Notes under the pieces: model-generated
The model's input: only the letters and a program-made list of their open reading frames with translations
Database searches by the model: none
What the model was told of the DNA's origin: nothing
Source of the DNA: an uncultured Clostridia bacterium
Lineage (GTDB): Bacteria; Bacillota; Clostridia; Oscillospirales; Acutalibacteraceae
Direction of reading: 5' to 3'
Assembly: GCA_944384855.1 (NCBI GenBank)
Contig: CALWUY010000050.1
Coordinates: 162,619-226,618, forward strand
DNA: 64,000 nt
Made by a program: the position numbers and the translations under genes
Shown here: positions 62,061 to 64,000 of the stretch, piece by piece
Layout: each line of letters opens with the position of its first letter
Position numbering within the stretch: position 1 is the stretch's first letter

Positions 62061-62885
62061 GTGAATTGCAAGGTAATTGCAATAGAAAATCAAAAAGGAG
62101 GTACGGGCAAATCTACTACCGCATTGAACCTCGGCGTCGGTCTTAAAATGAAAGGCAAAAAGGTTTTGCTTATTGACGCCGATCCGCAGGGTTCGCTTTC
62201 CATCAGTCTCGGAATCAAAAGACCGGACGAGTTGGATGTTTCCCTTGCAACCTTAATGAGTAAGGTAATCGACAACAAACCGTTTGATGATGACTACGGT
62301 ATCATTCATTGTAATGAGGGTATCGACCTGATGCCCTGTAATGTGGAACTGTCCGGCATTGAAAGCTATCTCTTTACGGTAATGAGCCGCGAGTGCATTA
62401 TGAGAACCTATGTCAATCAGGTTAAAAAGAATTATGATTACATTCTTATTGATTGCACCCCGTCACTCGGACTTCTGCCGATTAACGCTTTTGTCGCGGC
62501 GGACAGTATTATCGTACCGAGTCAGCCGAGAATTTTGTCTACCAAAGGTCTTGACCTGTTATTGCGAACTTATTCGCAGGTAAAGCGCGGTATTAACCCC
62601 GATCTTAAAATCGACGGCATCCTCTTTACAATGGTTGATTCACGAACAGTCAACGATAGGTCTGTTATTGAATCAATGCGGGAGAGCTTCGGTATGAAAA
62701 TCAATGTGTTCAATACCGTCATTCCCGCGTCCGTGCGCGTAACCGAAGCAAATATGGAGGGCAAAAGCATTTTTGCCTATGACGGCAAATGTAAGGTTGC
62801 CGACGCATACAAAAAACTGACGAAGGAGGTGCTGGATATTGCCGCGCGTGAAAAAGCTCGATTTAGGGATGACGGCTCTCGATGA
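62061..62885 (+). CDS. parA: ParA-family partition ATPase
   Basis: A 274-aa deviant Walker A ATPase: QKGGTGKSTTALNLG near residue 11 (KGGTGKST), LIDADPQGSLS, ILIDCTPSLGLLPINA and the C-terminal AAREKARFRDDGSR. It moves DNA or proteins with ParB. GTG start 62061 follows AAGGAGG. Its end overlaps parB by 47 nt. Plasmid- or ICE-type context; the chromosomal Noc at 17.7 kb is separate. Confidence 0.93.
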   Translation: MNCKVIAIENQKGGTGKSTTALNLGVGLKMKGKKVLLIDADPQGSLSISLGIKRPDELDVSLATLMSKVIDNKPFDDDYGIIHCNEGIDLMPCNVELSGIESYLFTVMSRECIMRTYVNQVKKNYDYILIDCTPSLGLLPINAFVAADSIIVPSQPRILSTKGLDLLLRTYSQVKRGINPDLKIDGILFTMVDSRTVNDRSVIESMRESFGMKINVFNTVIPASVRVTEANMEGKSIFAYDGKCKVADAYKKLTKEVLDIAAREKARFRDDGSR

Positions 62886-63795
62886 GTTGTTCATGAACGA
62901 CAAGGAACGAGCCGAAAATAAACTCCCGAAAATCTTTGATATCCCACTTTCGGAAATTGACGATTTCCCCGATCACCCCTACCGCGTTCTTGATGATGAG
63001 GATATGCAGAACCTTATGGAAAGTATCAAGGACAGAGGGGTTATCACTCCTGCTATGGTGCGAAAAAAGGGTGACGGCAGATATGAAATGATTTCCGGTC
63101 ATAGGCGTAAACACGCTTCCGAAAGGCTCGGACTTGAAACCTTGCGTTGCGAGGTTGTAGAGGTTAGCCGTAATGAAGCAATCATTTTAATGGTGGACTC
63201 TAACAGTCAGCGCTCGGAGATTGCTCCGTCGGATAAAGGAAAAGCATATAAGATGAAATTAGAGGCAATAAAAAGACTGCCCGGCAGACCACCAAAGAAT
63301 AATGTGCGCCCAGAGGGCGCAGATTTTGAAGATGGGCGTATGAATCGTTCAGATGAACAACTTGCTGAAAAGAGCGAGGACAGTGCAAGACAAATCCAAA
63401 GATATATCCGTCTTACCTACCTTGTCCCAGAGCTGCAAGACTTTGTGGATAAAGGTCAGATGAAAATGCGCCCTGCCGTGGAGCTTTCCTATCTTGATGA
63501 GGAAACTCAGAGAGATATCGTTGACCGTATAGATGAAACCGAAGCATTTCCGTCGCACGATCAGGCAATCCGTATTCGCAAGGCGTATGAAGCCGGCGAA
63601 ATCAACTACGATAAGGTCCGGGATATTATGGCTGAGGAAAAGCCTAATCAAAAGCCGAAATTCAAGTTTTCCTTTGACCGACTGAAACCGTATATTCCAA
63701 AGGACTATTCGGATAGCAAGGCTGAGGATTATGTTATAAAGGCTCTGGAGCATTATCAGAAGTATCTCAAAAAGCAACGGGAGCAGGCAAGGTAA
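62839..63795 (+). CDS. parB: ParB-family partition protein
   Basis: A 318-aa ParB/Srx-superfamily protein. The N-terminal domain has IPLSEIDDFPDHPYRVLDD, MQNLMESIKDRGVITPAMVR and the CTP-site ISGHRRKHASERLG (GHRR instead of GERR). A Q/S-rich middle (SNSQRSEIAPSDKGKAY), an HTH-like SEDSARQIQRYIRLTYLVPELQDFVDKGQM and a basic tail complete it. TTG start 62839 follows GGAGGTG by 7 nt. It works with the overlapping ParA in maintenance of an element; the parS site was not found in the window. Confidence 0.9.
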   Translation: MPRVKKLDLGMTALDELFMNDKERAENKLPKIFDIPLSEIDDFPDHPYRVLDDEDMQNLMESIKDRGVITPAMVRKKGDGRYEMISGHRRKHASERLGLETLRCEVVEVSRNEAIILMVDSNSQRSEIAPSDKGKAYKMKLEAIKRLPGRPPKNNVRPEGADFEDGRMNRSDEQLAEKSEDSARQIQRYIRLTYLVPELQDFVDKGQMKMRPAVELSYLDEETQRDIVDRIDETEAFPSHDQAIRIRKAYEAGEINYDKVRDIMAEEKPNQKPKFKFSFDRLKPYIPKDYSDSKAEDYVIKALEHYQKYLKKQREQAR

Positions 63796-63815
63796 TAAAA
63801 TGTGCGCACAAAGCT

Positions 63816-63846
63816 GAGAAAGCAAAGGCTTTCTCGGTCTTTTTTG
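63816..63846 (+). terminator. parAB terminator
   Basis: GAGAAAGC/GCTTTCTC stem with a 4-nt loop followed by GGTCTTTTTT. Confidence 0.8.
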
Positions 63847-63904
63847 TTGCCCTGCCCGCTATTTCACTTATATAAGAATCCAAGAGGAAAGGAGGAAAAA
63901 CAGT

Positions 63905-64000
63905 ATGCAGTTTGATGTGAAAATCCGCAAGGTCATCGAGAACGGCAAGCCCCTCAAGGCTCTTGCTTCTGTCACCGTGGACGGTTCCTTTACTATCCAC
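63905..64000 (+). CDS. SpoVG-family protein, partial
   Basis: The first 32 codons (MQFDVKIRKVIENGKPLKAL then ASVTVDGSFTIH) are in the window and match the RNA/DNA-binding SpoVG fold. SpoVG-like genes are common early in clostridial integrative and conjugative elements after parA/parB. AAAGGAGG precedes the ATG. Confidence 0.75.
   Translation, partial: MQFDVKIRKVIENGKPLKALASVTVDGSFTIH

Overview
The window looks like the chromosome of an anaerobic, spore-forming Clostridia, most like the Oscillospiraceae/Ruminococcaceae. This rests on gene content: a CoA-independent pyruvate:ferredoxin oxidoreductase (nifJ), Rex and PerR regulators with a reverse-type rubrerythrin, the forespore sigma factor SigG, a dockerin-bearing esterase, low-GC sigma-A type promoters and strong SD sequences with frequent GTG/TTG starts. 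No species can be named from this alone.

Layout. 1-10.2 kb (minus strand): a cut-off capsule/exopolysaccharide chain-length gene, nifJ, a beta-CASP metallo-hydrolase, a membrane-anchored surface protein, a PepSY lipoprotein, then a perR-rubrerythrin operon diverging from rex. 11.3-18.6 kb: an XRE regulator convergent with a DUF2975 protein, then a tightly overlapped housekeeping run comEC-holA-rnmV-(broken WYL regulator)-trmB-rsmG, and noc. 18.8-25.6 kb: a dockerin esterase lacking a visible secretion signal, sigG (minus), an HD phosphohydrolase and a PhoB/PhoR-like two-component pair. 25.6-28.6 kb: a yybP-ykoY (Mn2+) riboswitch with terminator in front of an oadB-like sodium pump subunit and a 44-aa gamma-like protein, then an AI-2E family permease. 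28.7-33.3 kb: the str operon rpsL-rpsG-fusA and tuf with its own promoter. 33.4-37.8 kb: an XRE repressor diverging from a 48-aa zinc-ribbon protein across two tandem operators, then a lipoprotein plus two-component system. 37.8-49.8 kb: a long, mostly overlapping operon DUF1385-prmC-recA-recX-rimO-pgsA-cysE-cysS-methyltransferase-rsmI-LCP-LCP. 50-57.2 kb: a UroD-like protein, a run of seven back-to-back hairpins, bioY, and on the minus strand a citrate synthase, ACT protein, PFL-family protein and GH42 beta-galactosidase. 57.4-61 kb: tRNA-Gln, a barnase-barstar toxin/immunity pair with a phage-head-type remnant at its N-terminus, a structured RNA leader and an ABC exporter. 61.2-64 kb: a cluster of tRNA genes (Val, Asp, Phe, Gly and a Cys-like body with a GAA anticodon) followed by ParA, ParB and the start of a SpoVG-family gene, which looks like one end of an integrative element.

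How the genes fit together: central anaerobic carbon flow (PFOR, citrate synthase, decarboxylase-type sodium pump subunit) sits beside redox and peroxide sensing (Rex, PerR, rubrerythrin). Translation is strongly represented: S12, S7, EF-G and EF-Tu, S12 methylthiolation (RimO), rRNA/tRNA methylation (RsmG, RsmI, TrmB, TrmN6-like, PrmC) and tRNAs. Cell-envelope functions (LCP pair, PgsA, Wzz-like, two sensor kinases) form another group.

The least ordinary items are the Cys-like tRNA with a Phe anticodon, the capsid-remnant barnase-barstar pair beside a tRNA-Ser 3' fragment, the Mn2+ riboswitch on a decarboxylase pump gene, an unclassified RNA that starts at its own promoter before the ABC exporter, and the hairpin run at 51.0-51.2 kb. 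All calls come from reading the sequence; no database search was run.
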